From positions 1-64,000 of the forward strand of contig NZ_LZRN01000009.1 of the NCBI RefSeq assembly GCF_001678675.1: 64,000 nucleotides of DNA, written 5' to 3'. Numbering within the stretch: the first letter of the stretch is position 1; each line of letters begins with the position of its first letter. The notes below the pieces were generated by a model. It did not search any database. It saw nothing but the letters and a program-made list of their open reading frames with translations, and was not told where the DNA came from. Below are positions 53,233-62,882 of this stretch, one piece after another. This stretch comes from Gelidibacter algens (GTDB lineage Bacteria; Bacteroidota; Bacteroidia; Flavobacteriales; Flavobacteriaceae). The position numbers and the translations under genes are program-made.

Positions 53233-53337
53233 ATGACAAATAATTTAAAAAGTAGAAATGAAAAAATTCGGCTTGTTTTTAATCCGGACAGTATCAGCTC
53301 ATTTTCAGCGCTACTTTTCATATATAAGCCGTTATAG
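53233..53337 (+). repeat. Possible attC-like site 5 (gene-less cassette)
   Basis: AAAAGTAG (53248-53255) and TGAAAA (53259-53264) pair with TTTTCA (53302-53307) and CTACTTTT (53311-53318); TTCGG/CCGGA pairs at the apex. It ends in a GTTATAG box (53331-53337). The 5' outer box is degenerate. Confidence 0.45.
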
Positions 53338-53343
53338 CACTTA

Positions 53344-53851
53344 ATGAAACTGACCGCAGAAAATATAAAACACAACTATCAGATTTAATAATCAAGTTAT
53401 TAATAATAATCCTTTTTATTTTATCATTAATCAATGGTTTTAATAGTGTATCGGAATATTATTATGCCTTTTCTGATTATGGAAATAATAAATTATCAGA
53501 GTTTATATCTATTTCAATAAACAGGTCGTTTTTAAGACCAGCTTTAATTTTATTAATCCCATTAATTGGGATTTTTATTGGTAAGAAAATTGGATGGATT
53601 TTAATCCTATCCTATTTATATTTCTGATTTCTAATTTAGTCTTTCAAGTTAAATTTGTTGACCTAACTGAGAAAACTCTGATTTTAATATATATTTTCGG
53701 AATCTCAGCCTTGCTTCTGATTATTATACTAATGAATAAAAGTAAAATAAGTAATCTGACTTATGGAATTGCGAAAACGGAATTGATTAGCATGAATATT
53801 ATTGCTTCTACTATTGGAATGTCAATAACAATAATTAGAGTGATTCTGTAA
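53344..53851 (+). pseudogene. Broken membrane protein gene with two frameshifts (cassette 6)
   Basis: Reads MKLTAENIK then stops; skipping one base in the ATAAAACAC run continues as QLSDLIIKLLIIILFILSL ... NRSFLRPALILLIPLIGIFIG to ~53625, where a second frame change leads into ISNLVFQVKFVDLTEKTLIL ... down to 53851. Together about 168 residues with four membrane segments, a family I know only as hypothetical. Two indels within one short A+T-rich gene suggest decay or sequencing error. Confidence 0.6.
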
Positions 53852-53873
53852 GACAATTGAATTTAATAAAAAA

Positions 53874-53966
53874 ACGTGCCGTATAAAATTAAATGCTTGG
53901 TTTTAGTCTACTGGAAAGGTTCGTCCTAAAACACCCCACATCCCATATAAATAGACATTGCCTGCA
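53874..53966 (+). repeat. Possible degenerate attC-like site 6
   Basis: GGTTTTAG (53899-53906) pairs with CTAAAACACC (53926-53935), and further out TATAAAATTAAATG faces CATCCCATATAAATA. The outer box (GTGCCGTATAA) is only similar to the complement of the GTTATAGCAC start of this cassette. Confidence 0.4.
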
Positions 53967-53996
53967 ATTAAAAACACACAATTAAAAGTTTAACAA

Positions 53997-54221
53997 ATGG
54001 AAAAAAAATGGATATTATTAATAGCACTACTGATTTTCTTCACCTTCATTTTTCTTTTTTGGAGGTTAACTAGTGGTTATGCTAAAAAAGAATATGGTAC
54101 AAAGATGTCGAAGCATTGGCCGACGAGATTATCATATTGGCAAGCTGCAATATTGTATAGTACGGGGTTTACAGCTGTAACATTGTTTCTTTTGAAATGG
54201 GGAAATATTTTGAATTTTTAG
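53997..54221 (+). CDS. Small two-helix membrane protein
   Basis: 74 residues with membrane segments at ~4-24 (WILLIALLIFFTFIFLF) and ~50-68 (AAILYSTGFTAVTLFLL). Same strand and base composition as the cassette genes, so it may be the last cassette, though no palindrome follows it. Function unknown. Confidence 0.6.
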   Translation: MEKKWILLIALLIFFTFIFLFWRLTSGYAKKEYGTKMSKHWPTRLSYWQAAILYSTGFTAVTLFLLKWGNILNF

Positions 54222-54292
54222 AAGTTAAAAAAACAAGTAGAATAGGGAACACGTTGAGGCGAATAGGGTAACCACTGCAAATACACTAAAAA

Positions 54293-54643
54293 ATGAGCAA
54301 AGAATGTTTAGAGTGTGGCGAAAAGATTATCGGGAGAACCGATAAAAAATTCTGCAGTGATGCCTGTAGAAACTCTTATAACAACACCATTAATAAAGAC
54401 AGTAAAAACCTGATCAGAAACACGAACAATAGGCTCCGTAAAAACTATAGGATCTTGGAAATCTTAAATCCGGAACAAAAAACCAAAGTCTCTCGTGGAA
54501 AACTCATTGAAAAAGGATTTGATTTTAATTACTTTACAAGCATCTACACCACCAAAGTAGGAACGGTGTACTACTTTGTGTATGATCAAGGCTATTTGCC
54601 CATTGAAGGTGATTATTATGCTTTGGTGAAACGCGAGAGTTGA
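54293..54643 (+). CDS. Zinc-ribbon (DUF2116-like) small protein
   Basis: 116 residues: an N-terminal treble-clef/zinc ribbon (CLECGEKIIGRTDKKFCSDACRNSYNN), a basic linker and a C-terminal region with hydrophobic strands (FNYFTSIYTTKVGTVYYFVYD). Conserved in flavobacteria as a hypothetical. Marks the return to core chromosome after the array. Confidence 0.75.
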   Translation: MSKECLECGEKIIGRTDKKFCSDACRNSYNNTINKDSKNLIRNTNNRLRKNYRILEILNPEQKTKVSRGKLIEKGFDFNYFTSIYTTKVGTVYYFVYDQGYLPIEGDYYALVKRES

Positions 54644-54666
54644 TGTTCGAAAATATTTCAAATCTC

Positions 54667-54948
54667 TTAGAATTGTTTAGTCCAATTTTGCGGATTTTTG
54701 CTTGTATGGAAAACGGCTATGACTTTTACAGTGTTATCTTGAATGGTAAAATGAATTCCAAAAGGAAAGGTTTTTAAAAAAAGAATACGAACACTTTTAT
54801 ATCTTTTTTGTATGTGGTAAGGCTCTATTGACGATTTAATTTCTGATAAAAATTGGGTCTTCAATTCTACTTGTTTTGTATGATACCAAAACATAGCATC
54901 AGAGATATCAAAATACGCCTCGTCTGAAATCAAGACTTTATAAGACAT
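54667..54948 (-). CDS. RelE/ParE-family toxin
   Basis: 93 residues, ParE-like fold (SDEAYFDISDAMFWYHTKQ ... RILFLKTFPFGIHFTIQ ... KVIAVFHTSKNPQNW). The aromatic/basic C-terminal pattern is that of ParE/RelE toxins, which inhibit gyrase or cut mRNA. Second gene of a two-gene unit with the antitoxin (5 bp gap). Confidence 0.8.
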   Translation of the reverse strand: MSYKVLISDEAYFDISDAMFWYHTKQVELKTQFLSEIKSSIEPYHIQKRYKSVRILFLKTFPFGIHFTIQDNTVKVIAVFHTSKNPQNWTKQF

Positions 54949-54953
54949 ACAAC

Positions 54954-55226
54954 CTATTTCAATTTTTGCTCAAGATCTTCCCAAGTGTAAAACTCCGTTT
55001 CATCATTTTCCATACGTCGAAGTCTCCGATCCAGTTCTGTTTTTTGCAATAACGTCAGTTCATGTTGATTCTCATTAACGTCATCGACAAGCACTTGTTT
55101 CAGCTTTTTTAGAACTGATTCCTTTTCTGTCTGCAACACCAATTTTATCAATTCAATTTTTTCTGCATGCAAATTCATACTGTCAAAGTTATTAATAGTA
55201 TTCAAAATTTCGATTCTTGTTTTCAA
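54954..55226 (-). CDS. Antitoxin component (addiction-module type)
   Basis: 90 residues, acidic and helical; the C-terminal RRLRRMENDETEFYTWEDLEQKL matches the putative addiction module component family usually paired with ParE toxins. First gene of the pair. It lies beside the cassette array but on the opposite strand and outside any attC-like boundary. Confidence 0.78.
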   Translation of the reverse strand: MKTRIEILNTINNFDSMNLHAEKIELIKLVLQTEKESVLKKLKQVLVDDVNENQHELTLLQKTELDRRLRRMENDETEFYTWEDLEQKLK

Positions 55227-55235
55227 AAATATAAT

Positions 55236-55727
55236 TTAACAATTGCTGTTCTTCGTGGTGGAGTTCCAATTATGTCCCTTCATTTCTAAAGCGGCCACTA
55301 AAATGTCTTTCTGGCTAATTTGCCCCACTAATTTCCCATTTTCAAGAATTGGAAAACGGCGGTGTTTGGATTCCAAAAACACATTGGCAGCATCAAATAC
55401 ATTCATGTTACCATCTAAGGTATCTACGTTTTTTACCATCCGCTGTTCCACGGTATCATCTTCCATGGGCATGTTGTAATATCTGCTTTCACTAATCTGT
55501 TTTAAACAATCTCCTTCTGAAATAATCCCGACCAATTCGTTCTTTTCATTGAGCACTGGGCCTCCTGAAATTTTGTGCTTGATAAGAATCTCTACCACTT
55601 CAATGACCTTTTGATCTGTTCTAAACGTGATCAAATCTCTGCTCATATAATCACACACCCTACATGGCAACTGTTCAGTGACTTTTTGCTGCTGCCTTCG
55701 TGCCCCTTGAAAACTCTTTATCCCCAT
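55236..55727 (-). CDS. Protein with two CBS domains
   Basis: 163 residues: CBS 1 (~27-85, VCDYMSRDLITFRTDQKVIEV ... GIISEGDCLKQI) and CBS 2 (~100-155, MVKNVDTLDGNMNVFDAANVF ... GQISQKDILVAAL). Binds adenosyl compounds and regulates partners. A Gln-rich start (GARRQQQKVTEQLPC) precedes them. It ends 9 bp from the antitoxin start, so the three minus-strand genes may be one transcript. Confidence 0.88.
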   Translation of the reverse strand: MGIKSFQGARRQQQKVTEQLPCRVCDYMSRDLITFRTDQKVIEVVEILIKHKISGGPVLNEKNELVGIISEGDCLKQISESRYYNMPMEDDTVEQRMVKNVDTLDGNMNVFDAANVFLESKHRRFPILENGKLVGQISQKDILVAALEMKGHNWNSTTKNSNC

Positions 55728-55839
55728 AACTTATTAATTTAGTGAACTTTAAATTTAAAAAAAATTAACCATTTAACCTAACATCCCTTATCACCAAATT
55801 AATTTTGTAATTTTAAGCTACCAACCAATATTTTCCTAC

Positions 55840-58140
55840 ATGCTTAAAAAAGCCATTGCCGTAGCACTCATTATTTTGGCCATATATTGGAGCTTTTTTG
55901 CTTTAATGCCTACCCACATTTCTGATCTCAATACTGAGCCCAACGCTTTCTCCTCTGAACGCGCTTTGGTGCACCTCAAAAACATAACAAAAGAACCGCA
56001 TTACGTAGGTTCAGAAGAACATGAAGTGGTTAAAAATTACTTGGTTAAGGCGTTGAATGACTTCGGTCTGGAAACCCAACTACAAGAGGCCTACAGTCAA
56101 AACAAGAAATGGGGAAGCATTGTGAAACCCAAAAATATCTTGGCCCGGATTAAAGGCAGCGACAACTCTAAAGCCTTGCTCCTGTTGTCGCATTATGACA
56201 GTAAATCTCATGCTTCTTTTGGCGCCAGTGATGCCGGTTCAGGCGTGGTGACTATTTTGGAAGGGTTACGTGCTTTTTTGAGCGACGGGAAAACGCCTAA
56301 AAACGATATCATTATTCTGTTTTCTGATGCCGAAGAACTGGGATTGAATGGCGCTGATATTTTTGTCAACCAACATCCGTGGGCAAAAGATATCGGACTT
56401 GTTTTAAATTTTGAAGCACGCGGTAGCGGCGGGCCAAGTTATATGCTGATAGAAACCAATGGCGGCAATCAGAATTTGATCAAGGGTTTTAAAGAAGCAA
56501 ATCCCGATTATCCGGTAGCCAATTCTTTGGCCTACAGCATCTATAAAATGTTACCTAATGATACAGATCTGACGTACTTTAGGGAAGACGGCGATATTGA
56601 CGGCTTAAATTTTGCCTTTATCGACGACCATTTTGATTACCATACCGCCTTAGACACCTATGAACGTTTGGATAGAAACACTCTAGAACATCAAGGCAGT
56701 TATTTGATGCCTTTGCTCACATATTTCTCTCAGGCCAACCTGAATAATTTGAAGAGCACCGAAGACGCCGTCTATTTTAACCTGCCACTTTTTAAATTGG
56801 TCAGTTATCCAAATTCGTGGATTTTTCCCATGCTCATCCTTGCCATACTCATTTTTTGTGGGCTGGTTTTTTATGGGATTAAAAAAAGAAGCTTAAATTC
56901 CAAACACATGGCTTTGGCGTTCCTTCCTCTGTTAGGCGCTCTTTTTATTAATGGGATGGTAGGGTATTTTGGCTGGAAACTGCTTTTGGCCATGTATCCG
57001 CACTATGACGAGATTCTTCACGGTTTCCCATATAATGGACATCTTTATATTTGGACGTTCGCCTTATTTTCTACAGCGGTTTGCATGTGGCTGTATAGCA
57101 AAGTGTATAAACCAGAAAACACCGCAAGTTTATCAGTACCGCCATTACTATTATGGCTTATCATTTGTGGCATTGTAGCGTTTAAACTTGAAGGGGCCAG
57201 TTTCTTTATTATTCCGGTCTATTTTGGGTTGCTCAGTCTTTTTGTATTGATAAGACAAAAACATCCCAACATTATTTTATTGACCTTGTTGCTCTTTCCG
57301 TTATTGCTGATCATGTCGCCATTTATAAAAATGTTCCCCGTGGGGCTGGGACTTAAAACGATCATCGCAACTACAATTCTGGTAACTCTTATGTTTTCAT
57401 TGTGCATTTCTGTTTTTGGATTTTCACGCTATAAAACCAGATGGGCCTTGCTCCTGTTCATCACAGCGTTCGGCTTTTTTGTAGCCGCACATTTTCAATC
57501 TGATTTTAATGAAGAACGTCCAAAACCCAACAGTCTCGTTTATGTATATGACGCTGACAAAGACACCGCACATTGGGCTACTTATGATCATATTTTAGAT
57601 GATTGGACCAAAGCTTACCTCACCGATGACCCAGATGTGTTTGACGCTTCAGCAGTCAGCTTTGAAAGCAAATATGGGACTCAGTTAGCATACAGCAAAA
57701 AAGCAGTCATTAAACCTCTCAAAACCCCTTATATCGACACCCAAAAAGATACTATTATTGGAGAAGTCCGCCATCTTCAGGTTTTTATTTCACCACAACG
57801 TGCGGCCAACACTTTAGAATTTTACGCAGAAGCATCCAACCAGTTTTTATCCTTTAATATCAACGGCTTGGAAATTGATAAAAATAAGGGCGACCATTTC
57901 GTTTTTAATGACCGAATCAAAAACAGATTGTTCAGTTATATGGTCACCGATCATAAAGCGATCGAATTGAATTTTACGGTTCCGGCAGCGCAAAAGACCA
58001 CTTTTGAAATTTTTGAAGTTTCTTTTGACTTGTTGGACAATACCTTATTTCGAATCACTAAACGTCCAAACACGATGATTCCGAAACCCTTCGTCTTAAA
58101 TGACGCCATCATCATAAAAAAAACCATGTCTTTTGAATAA
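55840..58140 (+). CDS. M28 family aminopeptidase with membrane domain
   Basis: 766 residues: N-terminal membrane anchor (KAIAVALIILAIYWSFFALM), an extracytoplasmic M28 zinc peptidase (~30-310: LLLLSHYDSKSHASFGASDAGSG, SDAEELGLNGADIF, NFEARGSGGPSYM, DDHFDYHTALDT), then eight or so membrane segments (~325-560) and a C-terminal beta domain. Same architecture as fungal/bacterial Pff1-type M28 proteins. Overlaps the next gene by 8 bp. Confidence 0.9.
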   Translation: MLKKAIAVALIILAIYWSFFALMPTHISDLNTEPNAFSSERALVHLKNITKEPHYVGSEEHEVVKNYLVKALNDFGLETQLQEAYSQNKKWGSIVKPKNILARIKGSDNSKALLLLSHYDSKSHASFGASDAGSGVVTILEGLRAFLSDGKTPKNDIIILFSDAEELGLNGADIFVNQHPWAKDIGLVLNFEARGSGGPSYMLIETNGGNQNLIKGFKEANPDYPVANSLAYSIYKMLPNDTDLTYFREDGDIDGLNFAFIDDHFDYHTALDTYERLDRNTLEHQGSYLMPLLTYFSQANLNNLKSTEDAVYFNLPLFKLVSYPNSWIFPMLILAILIFCGLVFYGIKKRSLNSKHMALAFLPLLGALFINGMVGYFGWKLLLAMYPHYDEILHGFPYNGHLYIWTFALFSTAVCMWLYSKVYKPENTASLSVPPLLLWLIICGIVAFKLEGASFFIIPVYFGLLSLFVLIRQKHPNIILLTLLLFPLLLIMSPFIKMFPVGLGLKTIIATTILVTLMFSLCISVFGFSRYKTRWALLLFITAFGFFVAAHFQSDFNEERPKPNSLVYVYDADKDTAHWATYDHILDDWTKAYLTDDPDVFDASAVSFESKYGTQLAYSKKAVIKPLKTPYIDTQKDTIIGEVRHLQVFISPQRAANTLEFYAEASNQFLSFNINGLEIDKNKGDHFVFNDRIKNRLFSYMVTDHKAIELNFTVPAAQKTTFEIFEVSFDLLDNTLFRITKRPNTMIPKPFVLNDAIIIKKTMSFE

Positions 58141-58942
58141 ACATATCAGCATTATTGGTTGTGGCTGGTTGGGATTGCCCCTTGCCTCAACATTGGTCAA
58201 AAATGGCCATACCGTGAAAGGCTCCACCACATCTGTGGACAAATTAGATCTTTTGAAACACGAAGGGATCCATCCATTTGTAGTGACCATTTCCGAAGAA
58301 TACATCGAAGGAAATATTTCAGAATGTCTGAAAGGTTCCGAAATTCTGATTATCAACATTCCGCCAGGACTTAGGAAACATCCAAATGCTGATCTTGTAA
58401 AAAAAATGCAGCTGCTTTGTACCCATATCGAAAACTCTGAAATCAAGAACGTGCTCTATGTGAGCTCCACGTCTGTTTATGAAGAAACTATTGAAATGCC
58501 CATCATCACCGAAGATAGTCCTACAAATGGGCAATCGTCCTCATCAAAGCAATTGATTGCTGCTGAACAGATTTTTAAAATCAATCCTAATTTTAAAACT
58601 ACCATCTTGAGGTTTGGCGGATTGATTGGTGATGATCGTTATCCGGCAAAATTTCTATCTGGCAAAAAAGACGTCAAAGACCCTAAGGGTCCAGTCAATT
58701 TAATCCATCAAAACGATTGTATTGGCATTATCAAAGCCATTCTCGAAAACGAACAATGGCAAACTGATTTTAACGCTGCAGCACCTCAGCATCCTACAAG
58801 GGAACATTACTACAACGCGGTTTGTGAAGCAAAGAATTTACCGCTTCCACAATTTGACCATGGAACTCCAAGCAAAGGAAAAATCATTTCAAGTGAAAAA
58901 GTGGAACACCTATTGAATTATGAGTTTCTGTATAAACTGTAA
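58133..58942 (+). CDS. Rossmann-fold NAD(P)-binding protein (YeeZ-like SDR)
   Basis: 269 residues starting at TTG 58133, inside the end of the M28 gene. The dinucleotide motif is GCGWLGLPLAS (residues 8-18), followed by YVSSTSVYEETIEMPITEDS-type sequence (here VSSTSVYEETIEMPI) and RFGGLIGDDRYPAK, as in extended SDR/YeeZ proteins. Substrate unknown. Confidence 0.82.
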   Translation: MNKHISIIGCGWLGLPLASTLVKNGHTVKGSTTSVDKLDLLKHEGIHPFVVTISEEYIEGNISECLKGSEILIINIPPGLRKHPNADLVKKMQLLCTHIENSEIKNVLYVSSTSVYEETIEMPIITEDSPTNGQSSSSKQLIAAEQIFKINPNFKTTILRFGGLIGDDRYPAKFLSGKKDVKDPKGPVNLIHQNDCIGIIKAILENEQWQTDFNAAAPQHPTREHYYNAVCEAKNLPLPQFDHGTPSKGKIISSEKVEHLLNYEFLYKL

Positions 58943-59045
58943 CAATTAGCAAGCTTTTAAGAGTTTATTTTATTAATTTTTATAGATTTGGCGCAATTAA
59001 TTTAATAATGTCCTGAGAAAAAGACACTGAATATCTAATTTAAAA

Positions 59046-59735
59046 ATGAAAAAACTAATACTACTCGTGGTTGTGATGAGCTCCTTAAGCATCACTGCAC
59101 AAACAAAAACAGAACTGCAAAAGCATTTTGAAAGCTATTATAAGCAAATGAAAAAACAAGGTGATATACAAGGCGTCATCAATGCCATGACTCACTTAGA
59201 TGTGCTTGCACCAACACAAGCCAGAAAAGATACGTTAGCCTATATCTATGTTTCTGAAGGTAGAAATATGGAAGCTTTAAATACTATTGGTATTGAAAAA
59301 AGTGGTACAGATTCTGATTTGAATACTGAAATCAAAGCCATCGCTTTAAACGCTGTGGGTGAACGTAAGCGTGCTCTGGAATTTTACAATGTGCTTTTCA
59401 GCAAAAAACCGACACCAGCAATTGCTTATGAAATGGCTGACTTGATGTTGCAAACTGGCGATTTAACCGGAGCTAAAGAAAAAGTAGAATATGGTCTTGC
59501 TAATGCTACTGATGACATGAGACGTACCTATTATGAAACACAACAGCCTTATCAAACCTCATTAAAAGCTGGATTTTTATATTTAAAAGCGATTGTTACC
59601 TATAGTGAAGATAAAGATGCCAATCAAGAAATTGCCTTGGCAACTCTAAACCGAGCGTTAGCCATTGATCCTAATTTCAACATGGCCAAAATTAGTAAAG
59701 ACGCCTTATTGACTCGTAAAAAAGGAACCGATTAA
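59046..59735 (+). CDS. Secreted TPR-like protein
   Basis: 229 residues with a signal peptide (MKKLILLVVVMSSLSITAQ) and three or four TPR-like helix pairs (ARKDTLAYIYVSEGRNMEAL, AYEMADLMLQTGDLTGAKEKV, ATLNRALAIDPNFNMAKI). Periplasmic scaffold presumably. A terminator shared with the M13 peptidase gene follows. Confidence 0.75.
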   Translation: MKKLILLVVVMSSLSITAQTKTELQKHFESYYKQMKKQGDIQGVINAMTHLDVLAPTQARKDTLAYIYVSEGRNMEALNTIGIEKSGTDSDLNTEIKAIALNAVGERKRALEFYNVLFSKKPTPAIAYEMADLMLQTGDLTGAKEKVEYGLANATDDMRRTYYETQQPYQTSLKAGFLYLKAIVTYSEDKDANQEIALATLNRALAIDPNFNMAKISKDALLTRKKGTD

Positions 59736-59761
59736 GTGTCATCTGGTTTTAAATAAAAAGA

Positions 59762-59793
59762 CAGCCTATTTAAATTATAGGCTGCTTTTTTTA
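59762..59793. terminator. Bidirectional terminator between the TPR and M13 genes
   Basis: CAGCCTAT-TTAAATT-ATAGGCTG followed by CTTTTTTTATT, with an A-rich tract on the other side. Confidence 0.88.
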
Positions 59794-59817
59794 TTATCAT
59801 TGAACGGTTCCGGCTTT

Positions 59818-61885
59818 CTACCAAATTCTAACCCGCTTTTCAGGTGCCAAATACATTGGATCACCTTCTTTAATATCAAAAGCTTTGTAGAATGCATCCA
59901 CATTTTTTAAAGGTTGTGTGGCTCTTTGAATACCAGGAGAATGCGGATCTGCTTTAATCTGCGTTCTTAAAGCATCTTCTCTGGTTAAGGTTCTCCAAAC
60001 GGTTGCCCAACTCATAAAGAAACGCTGTTCTGGAGTATATCCGTCAATGTTTTCAGGACGTCCGTGTTTCTCAAAATGTAACTGTAAACCGTCATAAGCA
60101 CCAAGCACACCACCAAGATCGCCAATGTTTTCACCTAAGGTAAATTTACCGTTGATGTACACACTGTCCATCACTTCAATATTGCTATACTGTTCTGCCA
60201 AAGCATCACCACGTTTGGTGAATTCTTCCAAATCTTTTTCTGTCCACCAGTTTTTCAAGTTTCCGTCGCCATCAAAACGCGCTCCAGAATCATCAAATGC
60301 ATGAGAGATTTCATGACCAATTACAGCGCCAATTCCACCATAATTTACAGCAGCATCTGCTGTATAGTTATAGAAAGGCGGTTGTAGAATGGCAGCAGGG
60401 AATACAATCTCGTTGTTACGCGGATTGAAATAGGCGTTTACCGTTTGTGGTGGCATGCCCCATTCTGACTTATCTACTTTCTCATTGATTTCAGAAAAGT
60501 TTTTCTCTCTAGCCCAATTACCAACAGCCATCATATTTTCTGCATAACTGTTGCCCTCTTTAATTTGAAGTTTTGAGTAATCTTCCCATTCATCAGGATA
60601 AGCAATCTTTACTGTAAATTTAGCCAACTTCTCAATCGCTTTTTTCTTGGTTTCTTCAGTCATCCAATCCAACTTCGTAATTCTGTTTTGGAAAGCTTTG
60701 ATCACATCAGCAATCATTTCTTCAGCTTTAGCTTTGGCTTCTGGCGGAAATTTTGCTTCCACATATAATTTGCCAATAGCCTCACCAAGAGAACCATCAA
60801 CTGTACCTAGAGCACGCTCTTGAGCTGGGCGTTGTTTTTGAGCACCATTCAAGGTTTTAGCATAAAAGTCCCAGTTTGCTTTTTCAATTTCTGTGGTCAA
60901 ATAGTTGGCATTCCCATTTAAAGTATTCCAAACCATCAAGGTTTTGATATCTTCAATAGGTGTTTGCTTCAGGAAGTTTTGCAATGCGGCCATATATTTA
61001 GGCTGCATGATATTTACGGTTTCAATCGTTTTATCAATACCCAAATCATCCACCATTTTTTTCCAATCGACAGCTGGCGTCATTTTTTGTAAATCGGCAA
61101 AAGGCATCGGGTTGTTATAATTACGTGCATCTCTCATGGCCACTTTATCCAAACGTGGTTCAGCCAATTTGGTTTCCATTTCTAGTACTTTCTTAGCAGC
61201 TGCTTTTGCTTTTGCTTCATCGTAATCAATAAACTGAAGCATTCTGGCAATATGATCCACATATTTTTGTCTGATTTCCTTTGACTTGGCATCTTGATCC
61301 AAATAGTAATCTCTTTGTAATCCAAGTCCGCCAGGAAATACCCAAGTCATGTTCATGCTACTATCATTGAGGTTTGGAGACGCTCCAATACCTGCAAAAG
61401 GCGCCCCAACTCCATCAACTGTGGCGTAAACAGTTTGCATGTCTTTCAGGTTTTTAATGCCCTCAATAGCGCTCAGTAAAGGTTTAAGTGGTTCAATACC
61501 GGCGTTATCTCTAGCCAGAGTATCCAATTCACTTTCAAAAAGCAACAAGGCTTTCTTTTGGTCGGTACCATCGGCGTAAGTACCCAACTCTTTTGAAGTT
61601 TTTACAATGTCAAGCACATCTTGACGGGTTGCTTTGCGCAATACCCCAAAACCGCCCCAACGAGTTTCATCATCAGGAATGGTTGTGTTTTTCTCCCAAT
61701 TGCCATTCACGAATTTGTAAAAATCGTCCTTCGGACTTACTAGAGTGTCCATGTTTTCAAGGACAATTCCAGGTAATTTTTTCTTGTGCCATTGCAGTAT
61801 CATTTTTAGGTTCTTCCTTACAGCCCACAAGGGTTGTAACGGCCAAACCAGTAACTGCCAATACATACTTAAGATTGGTGTTCAT
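59818..61885 (-). CDS. M13 family metallopeptidase lipoprotein, frameshifted near its start
   Basis: Neprilysin-like zinc endopeptidase. The body is intact: GNWEKNTTIPDDETRWGGF at the start, VNAYFNPRNNEIVFPAAILQ, the zinc motif GAVIGHEISHAFDDSG and NIGDLGGVLGAYDGL (ExxxD), ending in VRIW. The lipoprotein signal (ATG at 61885, MNTNLKYVLAVTGLAVTTLVGC) is in another frame. The shift lies in an A6 run (61777-61782): five A would join AMAQEK to LPGIVLENMDTLVS. As given, the continuous frame opens only at about 61866 without a proper signal. Homopolymer error or real inactivation/phase change. Confidence 0.85.
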
Positions 61886-62004
61886 AGTGTTTAAAAAATT
61901 TTAGTTTGCCTAATTTAGGTACTTATGTGTAGCTTACCTGTTCAATTTGTTACATGTTAACAAAACATTAGGAGAATATTTGGGTTATAATTGCCGTTTC
62001 TTTT

Positions 62005-62025
62005 GTTTCTAGTTTCTAGTTTCTA
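62005..62025. repeat. Heptamer repeat (GTTTCTA)3
   Basis: Three exact 7-base units between the M13 gene and the 62096 gene. The rest of this 210 bp gap shows no gene. Confidence 0.7.
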
Positions 62026-62095
62026 GTTCAAGGAGGAGATTAAAACACTAAAGGCGTAATGCTGCCCCTTAAATCTCCTTCATACATCTAAACTC

Positions 62096-62617
62096 CTACT
62101 CTGTTCTCACGGGAATCTGAATTTGCTGTGCTTCTTTTTCAAACTTTTTATTCATTTGCAGTTTGAGATTCACATCTGCTAAAAGCAATTCTTTGATGGC
62201 TTCCAACAACACTTTTTTCTTAATGTTATCAAGATTGGAAAGGTCTTGCAATCTTAGGAGAGTGGTTTCTAGGACCGTCATTCTCGATCTGATGGCTGGG
62301 GTAACCACTATTGGAGGCTGCTGCGTGTTTAATTCTGTGATGAACGTTTGCATGATTTCTTTCTCAACTCTAAAAAAAGACAAGTTACCGCTTTTTAGGA
62401 GTTCAATTTGAGTTTGCAGTTCTTGGTAATTTTGCCAATCTAAAATAGCCTCTGCACTTTCAGGACTCAAAATATAGTCAGTATACTCTAATTTTTCAAT
62501 ATCCTCGGCTTTTATCGTATAGGACTTTTCTTGATTTTCGGAAATATTTTCTACAGATTCTGGTTCAGATTTACAGCCGATAAAAATTAAGACACTTAGT
62601 AACAACAGCTGTTTCAT
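62096..62617 (-). CDS. Hypothetical lipoprotein
   Basis: 173 residues with a lipobox (LLSVLIFIGC) and a mostly helical body (EAILDWQNYQELQTQIELLKSG, RMTVLETTLLRLQDLSNLDNIKKKVLLEAIKEL). No family recognised. It is divergent from the histidine kinase gene across a 265 bp gap without recognisable elements, so a link to that sensor is possible but unproven. Confidence 0.75.
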   Translation of the reverse strand: MKQLLLLSVLIFIGCKSEPESVENISENQEKSYTIKAEDIEKLEYTDYILSPESAEAILDWQNYQELQTQIELLKSGNLSFFRVEKEIMQTFITELNTQQPPIVVTPAIRSRMTVLETTLLRLQDLSNLDNIKKKVLLEAIKELLLADVNLKLQMNKKFEKEAQQIQIPVRTE

Positions 62618-62882
62618 AACACAGGAACAATTAGGAATAAGAATTAAAGTTCAAAGGTAAATAAAAATTTTATTGAAATGAGGCATCCTTTAGGTTGAGG
62701 AATCGAGTTCTTTGCCCTTCTGTTTGAATGGAATTTCGAAAATCGAAAACTGATGGTTTAATTCATTACTTCTGGAAAGCTATATCAGTTTGAGATAGCG
62801 GTATTTTTTTCAGATAATAAAAATTAATATTCAACCTATCGCACGCATTTTTTATTCTTGCTTTGTCTTTACAATTATTTTT

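Larger units (their letters stand above)
49092..53972 (+). mobile_element. Integrase-less gene-cassette array with attC-like sites
   Basis: Seven or so plus-strand, promoterless, A+T-rich genes or remnants separated by imperfect palindromes of constant size. Cassette 1 is 49092-50014, cassette 2 starts at 50015 and is cut at 50586, the ssb copy 2 segment intervenes, cassette 3 is 51316-51887, cassette 4 is 51888-53202, cassette 5 (no gene) 53203-53331, cassette 6 starts at 53332. In cassettes 1, 3 and 4 the first bases (GTTAGCT, GTTAGCA, GTTAGCC) are the exact reverse complement of the 5' box of their own palindrome. No integrase gene is in the window. Confidence 0.75.

Noticed and set aside
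53867-53997. A fully reliable sixth attC site
   Set aside because: The central stem is good, but the outer boxes do not match the cassette start, so it is only listed as possible.
54667-55226. Toxin-antitoxin pair as a member of the cassette array
   Set aside because: It is on the opposite strand, beyond the last palindrome and a conserved zinc-ribbon gene, and no attC-like site flanks it.
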